From contig JAKSZT010053881.1 in NCBI GenBank assembly GCA_026826555.1, positions 10,477,485 through 10,541,484 of the forward strand: a stretch of 64,000 nt of DNA, in the 5' to 3' direction. The notes beneath the pieces are model-generated. The model was given only the letters and a program-made list of their open reading frames with translations. It was not told where the DNA came from and searched no databases. Positions 11,466 through 23,267 of this stretch are shown one piece after another. This DNA comes from Tolypeutes matacus (lineage: Eukaryota; Chordata; Mammalia; Cingulata; Chlamyphoridae). Each line of letters starts with the position of its first letter. The stretch's first letter is position 1. The position numbers were made by a program, and so were the translations under genes.

Positions 11466-12449
11466 ATGCCTAAACACCAGCAAAAAATTACAAGCCATAG
11501 CAAGAAAATAGAAAACATGGCCCAAGAAAAGGAATACATCAAATTCCCAGAACAGATGCAGAATTTGAGAGAACTAATCAGCGAGATAAGCACAAATTTC
11601 CAAAATCAAATTAATGAGATGAAAGACAATAGAGTTAAACAGATATGACATCAAGAAGACATTGACCGAACGCAAAGAAGAATTTGAAATCTTGAACAGA
11701 AAAGTAACGGAGTTCATGGGAATGAAAGACACAATAGGTGAAGTCAAAAACACCTTTGAGGCATACAACAGCAGACTCGAAATGACAGAAGAAATAATAA
11801 ATGATACCGAAGACAGAGCAGCTAAAATTGAAGAAAGAAAAGAACAGAGAAAAGAATGGAAAAAATTGAGCAGGGGCTCAGTGAGTTGAATGACAACACA
11901 AAACACAACAACATATGTGTCATGGGAGTTCCAGAAGGAGAAGAGAAGGGAAAAGGGGCAGAAAGAGTATTTGAGGAAATAATAGCTGAAAATTTCCCAA
12001 CTCTCTTGAAAGAAATGAACTTACATGTCCAAGAAGCACACCGTACCCCAATCAGAATAAATCCAAATAGACTTACGCCAAGACACATACTGCTCAGAAT
12101 GTCAAATGTCAAAGATAAAGAGAAAATTCTCAGACCAGCAAGAGAGAAGAAAACAATCACATACAATGGGCGTCCAGTAAGACTTAGTGCAGATTTCTCT
12201 TCAGAAACCATGGAGGTGAGAAGACAGTGGTATGATACAATTAGGAAACTGAAAGAGAAAAACTTCCAGCCAAGAATTCTTTATCCAGAAAAACTTTCCT
12301 TCAAATATGAAGGTGGGTATAAAATATTCACAAACAAACAGAAACTACGAGAGTTTGCAAAAAAGAATCCACCTTTGCAGGAAATATTAAATGAAACCTT
12401 AGAACCTGAAAGAAAAAGACAGGAGAGAGAGGCTTGGAGGAGAGTATAG
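11466..12449 (+). pseudogene. L1 ORF1 (RNA-binding protein), disrupted
   Basis: Three overlapping frames together cover an ORF1p of normal architecture. An N-terminal coiled-coil-rich part (11466-11889) is followed by the RRM and C-terminal domain (11856-12449, including RPARE and a TYNGRPVRLSADFSSET segment). A TGA at about 11646 and a frameshift near 11870 break it. ORF1p normally trimerises and coats L1 RNA. Confidence 0.9.
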
Positions 12450-13981
12450 AAGAAAGAAGAGCAGAAAGGATAACCAAAAGAGTAAAAAGAGAGACAAAAA
12501 CAAGATGACATATGAAAACCAAAGAATAAAATGGAGGAAGTAAATAGGGCATTTACAGTAATTATCATTGAATGTGAATGGATTAAACTCCCCAATCAAA
12601 AGATATAGGCTGATAGAGTAGATAAAAAAATATGAGACATCCATATGCTGCTTACAAGAAACTCATCTTAGACCCAGGGATACAAACCAGCTGAAAGTGA
12701 AAGGTTGGAAAAAGATACTCCACGCAAATAGTAACCAGAAAAGAGCAGGGGTAGCTATACTAATATCAGACAAAACAGACTTCAAATGCAAAAAAGTTTT
12801 AAGAGATACAGAAGGCCATTATATATTAATAAGAGGGACAATCCACCAGGAAGATATAACAGTCATAAATATCTACGCACCTAACCAGGGTGCCCCAAAA
12901 TATATGAGACAAACTCTGGCAAAACTGAAAGGAGAAATAGACATTTCTACAATAATCATTGGAGACTTCAACACCCCACTCACATCATTAGATAGAACAA
13001 CTAGACAGAAGATCAACAAGGAAACAGAGAACTTGAACAATATGATAAACAAGTTAGACCTAACAGACATATACAGAACACTGCATCCAAACTCAGCGGG
13101 TTATACACTCTTCTCAAGTACCCGTGGATCTTTCTCCAGGATAGACCACATGTTAGGTCATAATGAAGCTCCTGATAAATATAAAAAGATTGAAATTATA
13201 CAAAGCACCTTCTCAGATCATGATGGAATGAACCTGGAAATCAATAATAGACAGGAAAAAAGTAAATTTGCAAATGTGTGGAGACTGAACAACACACTCC
13301 TAAATAATCGGTGGGTCAAAGAAGAGATTGCAAGTGAAATCAGTAAATATATGGAGACAAATGAAAATGAGAACACAATGTATCAAAACTTATGGGATAC
13401 AGCGAAGGCAGTCTTGAGGGGGAAATTTATAGTCCTAAATGCCTATATTAAAAAACAAGAAAGAGCTAAACTCAAAGATTTAACTGAACAACTAGAGAAA
13501 CTAGAAAAAGAACAGCAAACCAATCCCAAAGCAAGCAGAAGGAAAGAAATAATAAAGATTAGAGCAGAAATAAATTAAAATGAGAACAGAAAAATAGAGA
13601 AAATTAACAAAACCAAACCTGGTTCTTGAGAAGATCAATAAAACTGACAAATCCCTCGCTAGACTAACAAAGAAAAAAAAGAGAGAAGATGCAAATAAAT
13701 ACAATCAGAAATGAAAGAGGGGAAGTTACAAATGACCACACAGAAATAAAAAGAATCATAAAAGGGTATTATGAGAAACTATATGCCAACAAACTAGACA
13801 ACCTAGATGAAATGGACAAATTTCTAGAAACGCACAACCAACCTACACTGACACAACAAGAAATACAAGAACTTAACAAACCAAGCACAATTAAGGAGAT
13901 TGAATCCGTCATCAAAAATCTCCCAGCAAAGAAAAGTCCAGGACCAGATGGCTTCACAGGTGAGTTCTACCAAGCATTTCT

Positions 13982-14240
13982 TTCTTTTTTTTTTTTTTTT
14001 CAAAGTCATTAAAACTTTAATCAGAAGGCATGAGTGTAGGGGACATAGTCTTTAACACTTCTCATGTAAACCCAAACCTCAAAGAGATTCCTTTTGTGGA
14101 GTAAAAAGGCAGTTTTTCCTGAGTTGCGAAGATTATTTCCCCCTCCCTGTATTTTCTGTATTCCCCCATTCAATCTTGGCTGCCACAATCAGACAGACAG
14201 AAAGCGCGAGGACCTTTTTCTTGCATCTGTAGTGGAAACC
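13982..14240 (-). pseudogene. 5'-truncated mRNA retrocopy (source gene unidentified)
   Basis: A 259-bp insertion in L1 ORF2, flanked by a perfect 17-bp TSD (TTCTACCAAGCATTTCT at 13965-13981 and 14241-14257). On the minus strand it ends in a poly(A) run preceded by ATTAAA (14016-14021), i.e. the 3' end of a polyadenylated transcript copied by L1 machinery. I do not recognise the parent mRNA. Confidence 0.85.
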
Positions 14241-14786
14241 TTCTACCAAGCATTTCTAAAAGAATTAACACCAATCCTGTTTAAACTCTTCCAAAAAATT
14301 GAAGAGGAGGGAAAATTACCCAACACATTTTATGAAGCCAACATCATCCTAATACCAAAGCCAGATAAAGATTCTAAAACAAAAGAAAATTACAGACCAA
14401 TCTCTCTAATAAACATATATGCAAAAATTTCAACAAAATACTTGCAAATCAAATCCAACAGCATATCAAAAGACTTATACATCATGACCAAGTGGGATTA
14501 ATTCCTGGTATGCAAGACTGGTTCAACATAAGAAAATCGATCAATATAATACACCACATTAACAAATTGAAGGAAAAAAAACCACATGATCATCTCAATA
14601 GATGCAGAAAAGGCATTTGACAAAATCCAGCATACTTTTTTGATAAAAACACTTCAAAAGATAGGAATAAAAGGAAAATTCCTCAATATGATAAAAGGCA
14701 TATATGAAAAACCCACAGCCAATATCATACTCAATAGGGAAAGGTTGAAAGCTTTCCCTCTAAGATCGGGAACAAGGCAAGGATGC

Positions 14787-15295
14787 TGTAACCATTGGCC
14801 AATTTGATGTAATTATGAATTCCAAAAATATAATTGGATCATGCTTGTAAACTGATCTGTTAATCTGGGCATGATTAGGTTATGATTAGGGCGTTGAGCC
14901 CGGCCCCTTGGTGGGTGGGGAATCGAATATAAAAGGCAAGGCAAAGAACAGAGATGAAGCAGTCTTTTGAGAAGCAGTTTTGATGTTGGAAAGAAGGCCC
15001 CAGGAGAAGAGAAGCAAGCCGTTCACCGGTCGTCTACAGCTGATCTTGTGGAGGAAACAGGAGCTAAGCCGGGAAAGAAACACAGCCCCGGGAAGAGAGG
15101 AACCCCAGAGGCCTGAACCCTGGCAAACTCCGGCAGCTGTCTTGCTCTAACACGTGGCAATGGACTGTGGTGAGAGAAGAAACTTAACGCTTTATGGCCT
15201 GGTATCTGTGGACTTCTACCCCAAATAAATACCCTTTATAAAGACCAACCCATTTTTGGTATTTCACATTAGCACCCCTCTGGCTGACTAATACA
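14787..15295 (+). mobile_element. Solo LTR, ERVL/MaLR-like (family A)
   Basis: Bounded TG...CA and ending GACTAATACA, with a perfect 5-bp TSD GATGC (14782-14786, 15296-15300), which restores the interrupted L1 frame. A TATA-like ATATAAAAGG lies near 14927 and an AATAAA signal near 15225, in normal LTR order. No internal retroviral sequence remains. Related copies are at 36516, 38267 and 41028. Confidence 0.9.
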
Positions 15296-17239
15296 GATGC
15301 CCACTGTCACCATTGTTATTCAACATTGTACTAGAAGTTCTAGCTAGGGCAATTAGACAAGAAAAAAAAAATTAAAGGCATCCAAACAGGAAAAGAAGAA
15401 GTAAAACTCTCACTGTTTGCAGATGACATGATCCTGTACTTGGAAAATCCTGAAATTTCCACAACAAAGCTACTTGAACTAATAAATGAGTTCAGTAAAG
15501 TGGCAGGATACAAGATCAACACGCAAAAATCAGTACTGGTTTCGTACACTAGTACTGAACAACCTGAGGAAGAAATCAGGGGAAAAATTCCATTTTCAAT
15601 AGCAACAAAAAGACTCAAATACCTAGGAGTTAATTTAACCAAAGAAGTACAGGACCTATATGCAGAAAACTACAAAACAATGCTAAAAGAAATTTTAAAA
15701 GACCTAAACAAATGGAAAGACATTCTGTGTTCATGGGATTAGAAGAATAAATATCGTGAAGATGTCAATATTGCCCAAACTGATTTAGAGATTCAATGCA
15801 ATACCAATCAAAATCCCAACAGCTTACTTTACACAATTAGAGAAGGCAATTACCAAATTCATCTGGAAGGGTAAGTGCACCCGAATAGCCAAAAGCATTC
15901 TAAAAAAGAAGAGCAATGTGAGAATTTCACTGCCTGACCTTGAAACATATTAAAAGCTACAGTGGTCAAAACAGCATGGTACTGGCATAAAGATAGACAC
16001 ATCGATCAGTGAAATAGAATTGAGAACCCAGAAATAAACCCTCACCAGTACAGTCAACTGGTTCTTGACAAACCTACCAAGCCCACGTTAATGGGAAAAA
16101 ACTGTCTCTTCAACAAATGGTGTTGGGATAACTGGATATCTATAACCAAAAGAATGAAAGAGGACCCCTATCTCACCCTCTATACAAGAATAAACTCAAA
16201 ATGGATCAAAGATCTAAATATAAAAGCCAGAACCATAAAACTACTAGAAGAAAATGTAGGGATACATCTTCAAGACCTTGTAGTAGGTGGTGGTTTCTTG
16301 AACCTTATAGCCAAGGCACGTGCAACAAAAGAAAACTTTAAAAATGGGACCTCCTCAAAATTAAACACTTTTGCACCTCACAGGACTTTGTCAGAAGGGT
16401 GAAAAGGCAGCCATCTCAATGGGAAAAAATATTTGAAAATCATATCTCTGATAAGGGTTTAATATCCAGGTTATATAAAGAGATGTTATAACTCAACAAG
16501 AAAAAGTCAAACTACCCAATTAAAAAATGGGCGAAAGACTTGAATAGACATTTCTCCAAAGAAGAAATACAAATGGCAAAAAAACACATGAAGAAATGCT
16601 CAACATCACTCATGATTAGGGAAATGCAAATCAAAACTACAATGAGATATCATTTCACACCTATCAGAATGGCTACTATTGAAAAGACAGAGAACTACAA
16701 GTGTTGGAGAGGATGTGGAGGGATAGGAACACTTCTTCACTGTTGGTGGGAATGCAGAATGGTACAGCCACTATGGAGGATTGTTTGGCAGTTCCTAAAT
16801 AAGTTGAATATAGACTTGCCACGTGACCCTGCAATACCACTACTAGGTATATACCCAGAAGAAATGAGAACAGTGACACGAACAGACATTTGCACACCGA
16901 TGTTCATAGCAACATTATTCACCATTGCCAAAAGTTGGAAACAACCAGGTGTCCACCAACAGACAAATGGATAGACAAACTGTGGTCTATTCACACAATG
17001 GAATATTATGCAGCTGTAAGAAGAAATGAAGTCGTAAAGCATATGACAACATGGATGAACCTGGAGGACATTATGTTGAGCGAAGCAAGCCAGACACAAG
17101 AGGACAAATACTGTATGAATGCGTTACTATGAACCAAATATATTGTGTAACATTAAAAAAAAAAAAAAAAAAAAGATTACTCTGTAGCATGGTTTGATAG
17201 CATTTTACCCACAGTAGAATTTCTCTCAAACCCTGCCCT

Positions 17240-18683
17240 ATCAACTAAGTTGATATAATATTCTAAATCCTTTGTTGTCATTTCAACAATATTCACAGCA
17301 TCTTCACCAAGAGTAGATTCCATCTCAAGAAACCACATAAGAAGCAACTCTTCATCCGCTCAAATTTTATCATGAGATTGCAGCAATTCAGTCACATCTT
17401 CAGTCTCCACTTCTAATTCTAGTTCTTGCTATTTCCACCACATCTACAGTTACTTCCTCCACTGATGTCTTTAACACCTCAAAGTCACTCTTAGGTTTGA
17501 AATCAACTTCTTCAAACTCCTGTTCATGTTGCTATTCTGACCTCCTCCCATGAATCCCAAGTGTTCTTAATGGCATCTAGAATGGTGAATCCTTTCCAGT
17601 AGGCTTTCAATTGAATTTGCCCAGATCCATCAGAGGACTATCTGTGGCAGCTATAGCCTTATGAAATATTTTTCTCCAATAAAAAGACTTGAAAGTCAAA
17701 ATAAACACCTTGATCCATTGGCTGCAGAGAATGGATGTTGTGTTGGCAGGCATGAAAACAACATTTTTTTAAATCTCATACATCTCCATCAGAGCTCTTG
17801 GGTGACCAGGTGCATTGCCAATGAGCAGTAATATTTAGAAAGGAATCTTTTCTTCTGAGCAGTAGGTCTCAAAAGGGAGCTTAAAATATTCAGTAAACCA
17901 TGTTGTAAACAGATGTGCTGTCATCCAGGCTTTGTTGTTCCATTTGTAGAGGACAGGCAGAGTAGATTTAGCATAATTCTTAAAAGTCCTAGGATTTTTT
18001 GAAGGGTAAATGAGGACTGGCTTCAACTTAAAGTCACTAGCTGCATTAGCCCCTAACAAGAGAGTCAGCCTGTCCTTTGAAGTTTTGAACCCAAGGATTG
18101 ACTTCTTCTCTCTGGCTATGAAAGTCCTAGATGGCTTCTTCTTCCAATAGAAGGCTGTTTCATCTACACTGAACATTTGTTGTTTAGTGTAGCCACCATC
18201 ATCAATTATCTTAGCTAGAACTTCTGGATAACTTGGTGCAGCTTCTACAACACTTGCTGCTTCATCTTGTACTTTTATGTTATGGAGATGGCCTCTTCCC
18301 TTAAACCTCATGAACCAACCTCTGCAGGTTCAAACTTTTCTTCTGCGGCTTCCTTACCTCTCTCACCTTCATAGAATTGAAGAGAGGTAGTTAAGGAAAT
18401 GTTGTGGCTGATTTGGTCTTCTATCCAGATCACTGAAACCTTATGTCAGCAATAAAGCTGTTTCACTTTCCTATCATTCATGTGTTTACTGGAGTAGCAC
18501 CTTTAATTTCCTTCAAGAACTTTTCCTTTGCATTCACAACTTAGCTAACTGTGTGGTGCAAGAGGCCTAGCTTTCAGCCTGTCTTGGCTTTCAACATGCC
18601 TTCCTCACTAAGCTTAATCATTTCTAGCTTTTGATTTAAAGTGAGAGAAAAGTGACTCTTTCACTTGAATACTCAGAGGCCGT
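17240..18683 (-). pseudogene. Tigger1-like transposase remnant
   Basis: The minus strand encodes a degenerate pogo-type transposase. The best open stretch, 17835-18311 (158 residues), includes [18 protein letters not shown], which holds the first catalytic Asp of the DDE domain, and continues through the domain core. The usual start codon position near 18683 reads ACG instead of ATG. Frameshifts and stops lie on both sides. It cannot make a full protein; its value is as an insertion-age marker. Confidence 0.85.
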
Positions 18684-19100
18684 TGTAGGGTTATTAATTG
18701 GCCCAATTTCAATATTGTGTCTCAGGGACTAGAGAGGTCCCAGGAGTGAGAGAGAGATGGGGAAAAGCTGGTAGGTGGAGCAATAAGAACACACACAACA
18801 TTTATCAATTAAGTTTGCCATCTTATATGGGCGTGCTTCCTGGCACCCCAGAAACAATTACAATGGTAACATCACAGATCACAGATCACCATAACAGGCA
18901 TAATAATAGTGGAAAAGTTTTAAATATTCCAAGAATTAACCAAAATGTAACATGGAGACATGAGGTGAGCACATGCTGTTAGAAAAATGGCACTGACAGA
19001 CTTGCCTGACTCAGAGTTGCCATAAACTTCCAAATTGTGAAAATTTCAATATCCGTGAAGCGTAATAAAATGAAGCACTATAAAACGAGATATGCCCATA

Positions 19101-19700
19101 CAACTAACTGATAAAAGACCCATATCTGTACATATCCTCATGGAATTTCAACACAAGAATAAAAAGGAGATAATGAACTGGACAAACAGGTCGCTCATGA
19201 AGGATTAATAAACTGGTTTCTCATCTGCAACATGGAGCGTTATAAGACAATGGCACAAAATCTTCACATTTTCTAAAAATTATTTTCAGCTTAGAATTCT
19301 ACGTCCAGGCTAACTACAAACAAGTACTAGAGTACAATATAAACAACTGTAGACATGAAAGGACTCAGAAATTTTACTTCCCACATCCCTTTTTAAAGAA
19401 CTTATTTCAGGATATACTCTAGTAATATGGTATAAATCAGGAAAGTGAAAGATAGAGGAGACTAAAACTAGAGAACAGAGGAGGGAGGTCTGTGGTAAAA
19501 AGGTTTCTACATAATAGAAAATAGAGTGTGGAAAAATTCAGGCATCTTATGCCAGAAAAAGAAGAAAGGCAATTAGAAATACCTTGAAAAATTAGAACTC
19601 AAAACAAGATAAATAAAAAAAAGGAGGGGGTGGGCACAAAAAAGCTACAGTCCAAACACGAAGCAAACTTATTTTGCCAATGATAGTAGAATCATGATCC
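19101..19700 (+). mobile_element. HAL1/old L1-like LINE, right part
   Basis: Continues the LINE split by the Tigger. It resembles the C-terminal half of an ORF1-like frame and then fades. The right boundary is uncertain. Confidence 0.45.
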
Positions 19701-20610
19701 TGGCCCTAAAGAGTAGAAAATGTAACCCTAGCACACAAATTGGCTCTGGGCTAAGCAATATTTATAGAACCATATTCTAGGGGATACTAAAAATAGAGAT
19801 GCCCTTCATCTTGGGCCAGAACTAACTTTGATTTTTTTGGGACTCAAGACATAAATTTCAAGACCTCAAAAGAAAGACTGACCAAAACGGTTTCGCTATC
19901 TCTGTATTTTTAAATTTTGGAAACTTAATTTTTTTAAAAATAAATGCAGCAAGGAAAGATACCCAATTGCTATCCACAAGGTAGAGTCATTTTCATTATT
20001 TAAACGGTCAAGGCTTCAGAACTGGCTCAGTTCATTTGGGCTTGGGGGTCAGAGGACAAGGAATGTCTGCTCCCTGCAGCTGAGCATAACCAGGTAATCA
20101 CTCTCAAAGAGAAGGTACACTGCCTGCTCAGGGGAGAAACTGCAGCCCATGGTGATAACAAATCATAACTCTATTACTTAATAGGAAACCTGAAGGCTAT
20201 GTTTTTAATTATTATTCTTTAACAGAAACATTAAAAAGGAAGCATGATCTCTAAACAAAAAGGGACTTTTTATAGGTAATTTGCAAAAGTCACATGTTCT
20301 CTTCCCTACTGGCAGAAATATGGTCTAGATTCTGGGAAGGAACAGATCCTTGCAGAAGTTTACTTAATAACAAGAGGCAATTGTCAAAGTCTGTAAATTC
20401 TATCTGCTTTTCCTGACAAGGGGGAAATAACTGTGCTGAAATCAATGGGTCTCAGGTTCATAAGGAAGATTTTCCTTTATGGAAGAACTAATAAGTAATA
20501 ATAATATAATACTATTTATAGCTTTCCTCTTTTAGATTCAATCCATATGGGGACTTGATTGGGGCAACATGACAAAATATAAAAGCTATCAACTTTGACA
20601 ACGTAAAAGT
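19701..20610. other. Intronic sequence, no gene seen
   Basis: No repeat family or coding signal is recognised here. Short open frames are random in appearance. Confidence 0.5.
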
Positions 20611-20625
20611 AAAGTACAGCTGACA

Positions 20626-20853
20626 GGGAAATGGCTGTGGCTCAATTGGTTGGGCTCCCGTTTACCACATGGGAGGCCCCGGGTTCAATTCCTGGGGCCT
20701 CCTGGTAAAGGCAAGCTGGCCTGCACGGCGCGGTGAGTGAGCTGGTGCAACAAGATGATGAAACAAAGGGAGACAAGCAGACATAGAAAAATACACAGCA
20801 AATGGACACAATGAGCACAAGCAGAAAGGGGGGAATAAATAAATTTAAAAAAA
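20626..20853 (+). mobile_element. DAS-type SINE, long monomer
   Basis: A tRNA-like head (box B GGTTCAATTCC) is followed by a tail containing GGTGCAACAAGATGATG and an A-rich end. It has a perfect 15-bp TSD (AAAGTACAGCTGACA at 20611-20625 and 20854-20868). It looks like the first half of the long dimer without the second head. Confidence 0.9.
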
Positions 20854-20937
20854 AAAGTACAGCTGACAAAGTGGGAAACAGAAGAGAGGGGAAAATGAGT
20901 ACATGTTCTAATGCTGTCTTAAAAAGGGTGGGGTTGG

Positions 20938-21145
20938 GGAGCGGATGTGGCTCAAGCAGTTGAATGCCTGCTTCCCACATGGGAGGTCTAGGGTTCAGTC
21001 CCCAGTGCCTCCTAAAAACAAAAACAAACAAGCAAATAAACATAAAAAAAACATCTCAGGGGAGCTGATGTGGCACAGTGATTGAGTGCTGGCTTCCCAA
21101 ACATGAGGTCCCAGGTTCAATCCCCAGCCCAGTTCCTCAAAAAAA
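20938..21145 (+). mobile_element. Short-linker dimeric DAS-type SINE
   Basis: Two monomer heads in tandem (about 20938 and 21058) are separated by an A-rich linker ending AACATCTCAGGGGAG. One TSD, GGTGGGGTTG with flanking A's, surrounds the pair, implying one insertion event. Confidence 0.75.
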
Positions 21146-21180
21146 AAGGTGGGGTTGAGAGCCTGTCAAAAGTGGATGAA

Positions 21181-21368
21181 GGGGAAGCGGCTGTGGCTCA
21201 ATCAGTAGGGCTCCCGTTTGCCATATGGGAGGCCCCGGGTTCGGTTCCCGGGGCCTCCTGGTGAAGGCAAGCCCACCCGCACGGCGTGGTTAGCTGACCC
21301 AGGGAGCACAAGCAGCAAGGGGGGGATAAATGAATAAATAAATAAAATCTTAAAAAAAAAAAAAAAAA
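21181..21368 (+). mobile_element. DAS-type SINE, young monomer
   Basis: A perfect 13-bp TSD (AAAAGTGGATGAA at 21168-21180 and 21369-21381) and a long intact A tail indicate a recent insertion. The head keeps a perfectly paired T arm (CCGGG TTCGGTT CCCGG) and an anticodon-like loop TTGCCAT. Confidence 0.93.
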
Positions 21369-21595
21369 AAAAGTGGATGAAATAAGAAATAGTTATTATT
21401 ATCTGACGTTACCAAGTAAGCAACAGAGGAAGTAAAACTAAGAATACAACTATCAAAGACTGGAAGTGAGAGAATGAGATGAGAAGATGGTAGTATAAGA
21501 AAGCTAACTATTCGTTTTTTAAATGGAAAGTCAGTAGATAGAATCTAAAGTTGATAAATCAAGAAATAGAGGTTAAAATCTCTTATTTAGAGCAG

Positions 21596-21775
21596 TGGCC
21601 TCCAAACTTTTTGATCATGCAACCCTACAGGAAAATATTTCTGAGCACAGAGCCCCAGAATATGTATATTTGCTTTTTCATATTCTCCATAAATTTTTGA
21701 CTATACCAATCTAGTTCATGTATATTATAACACAAAAATATAAATTAAAAGTATATGAGGCAATAAAACAAAAAG
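21596..21775 (+). mobile_element. Possible hAT-type DNA transposon remnant
   Basis: Opens with CAGTGGCCTCCAAACTTTTT, resembling the terminal repeat of mammalian hAT MERs. No matching right terminus was found, so this is tentative. Confidence 0.35.
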
Positions 21776-22260
21776 GAAAAAGAAAAAAAGTATATGAGAA
21801 TAATTTTGAATTGATTTTTCAGGGGAGGAAATGCTTATTATAATAATAAACAAAATACTAACAGAAAATAGTCAGCTATTCTGACAAAGAAAAACATTTT
21901 TAAGATACCAAAGAAAGTGTATATAGATAAATAAAATTCCAATAAATTATTACAGCACCCCAATTCAGCATCCTACGCACCATCCCACCCCCAGGATGTG
22001 TACAACTAACTTTAGAGAACAAAGCTTTAGAAGGTAGAGATGTGGCCATCAGAAAATCTAGAGAGTCCTTAAAAGAGACTACTTTGGGAGAGTAGTGCTG
22101 GGGGTAGGGAAAGTGGAAGGGGATACTCATGGTTTTCATCATAAGCTCATCCATACTATGCAACATATTGTTTACTTATATTCCTTTCATATAAGTAATT
22201 AGTGCATCTACACTGTAGATTCTACAGGATCAGCTACCTAAAACTCTGAATTTGTATAAG
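21776..22260. other. Intronic sequence, no gene seen
   Basis: Nothing recognisable; moderately AT-rich. Confidence 0.5.
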
Positions 22261-22261
22261 T

Positions 22262-22985
22262 GTTTATGCTGATTCATTCATTCAACAAATATTTATTGAT
22301 CATCTACTCTGGGGTAGACACAGGGGACAGAAAAAGAAAAGCAACATCTCCCCTGTCAAGGAGATCACAGTGCAAGTGAAAGAAAGATGTGGAAACCACT
22401 GATGACAATTCAGGATCCTAAGAGCTGTAAGAGAAGTAGGTATCTGCTGCCAAGAGCAGTCTGCAGCATACAGCGTGTGGGGAGGCGGGGTTAGTGAGCA
22501 ATTGCTTGAAAGGTCACTTCCTCTTGGAGGTGAAACTTAAAGCACAAGTAGAAAAGTGGGATAAACCAGGTGACCAGGAATGCAGGGAGAATGGGGGAAG
22601 GGCACTGTAGGGCAGAGAGAAAAAGGTGGGGAGGAAAGAGCATGAGAAAGAGCATGCTATATTTGGGAAATGAAGTTTCCCAGGATTGCTAAAGCAAACA
22701 GTGCATGAGGGTGGGTAGTTAGAGTAATGAAAAAGAAAGACAGGAAGGAACCAGAAATGAAGGATTATGCTCAGAACTCTGCCATCTCCTGAAGGCGATG
22801 GGAAACCACTCAAGGATTTCTTCAGTAGAGAGGGGACATGGTCAGATTTGCACTTCGGGACACATTACTCAGGAAGCCACGTGGAAGATGGATCTGAGAG
22901 GGATCAATAAGCCAAGATGGCCTTTGTGGAGACTATCACAGTTGTCCTGGTGAGACATGAGGGGCAGGAGAATGAAGACAAGATA
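22262..22985 (-). mobile_element. L2 LINE, antisense
   Basis: The left end is the reverse complement of the L2 3' terminus (ATTCATTCATTCAACAAATA). The rest follows L2 antisense phrasing, including GGGAAACCACTCAAGGATTT and a CATGGTCAGATTTGC segment. Confidence 0.75.
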
Positions 22986-23228
22986 ATACATTAAAAAAAT
23001 GTCTTGTCCTTTAACATAACTGTGACAGAGTCCCTACATTTCCAGGCATATTCAGTTAATAAGAAGTCCTGTCTAATTAATTTTTTCCTAACTTTTTATT
23101 TTGAAAGTGTTTAAACCTACAGAAAATTTGAAAGAATACTACAGGGAACACCCTTATACTTTATACCTATATTCATCAATTGCTAATATTTTCCTACATG
23201 CTTTCCCTCCCTCTAAAGGTACTAAATA

Positions 23229-23250
23229 TTTCTCTCTCTCTCTCTCTCTC
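23229..23250. repeat. (TC)n microsatellite
   Basis: Eleven or so TC dinucleotides just left of the MER20. Confidence 0.9.
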
Positions 23251-23267
23251 CTTTTCCTTCTCTGTAC

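Larger units (their letters stand above)
12552..17132 (+). pseudogene. L1 ORF2 (endonuclease/reverse transcriptase), disrupted
   Basis: An endonuclease domain is readable at 12697-13578, with GDFNTPL and SDHDG motifs. The RT domain starts near 13689 (SPGPDGFTGEFYQAF), is split by a retrocopy and a solo LTR, and resumes with LFADDMILY at about 15413-15440. The C-terminal Cys-rich region spans 16540-17132, with the stop at 17132. Early stops (for example near 12618) and several frameshifts inactivate it. Confidence 0.93.
10313..17170 (+). mobile_element. Full-length but inactive L1
   Basis: Starts with an L1-type 5' end containing CTTCCGGGAAGATGGCG (YY1-like motif) and ends in a poly(A) run. 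A perfect 14-bp TSD (AAAAGATTACTCTG) lies at 10299-10312 and 17171-17184, inside the Tigger. Order: 5' UTR 10313-11465, ORF1 11466-12449, ORF2 about 12552-17132, very short 3' UTR, poly(A). Two later insertions split ORF2. Both ORFs carry frameshifts and stops, so the element is not autonomous. Confidence 0.95.
9889..19098 (-). mobile_element. Tigger1-like DNA transposon, near full length, with nested L1
   Basis: Terminal inverted repeats begin CAGGCATACC at 9889 and end with the complementary GATATGCCCA at 19098, flanked by the expected TA duplications (9887-9888, 19099-19100). Removing the nested L1 leaves about 2.3 kb, close to the usual Tigger1 length. The transposase gene runs on the minus strand. 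Such elements are pogo/mariner-type cut-and-paste fossils. Confidence 0.9.

Noticed and set aside
12697..13578. 293-codon open frame as a host gene
   Set aside because: It is the L1 ORF2 endonuclease domain inside a TSD-flanked, broken L1.
17835..18311. 158-codon frame as a domesticated transposase gene
   Set aside because: Lies in a complete Tigger with intact TIRs, has lost its start and ends at stops; nothing suggests exaptation.
21181..21260. tRNA-Ala gene
   Set aside because: The head of a SINE with a tail and TSD; acceptor stem and anticodon are not functional.
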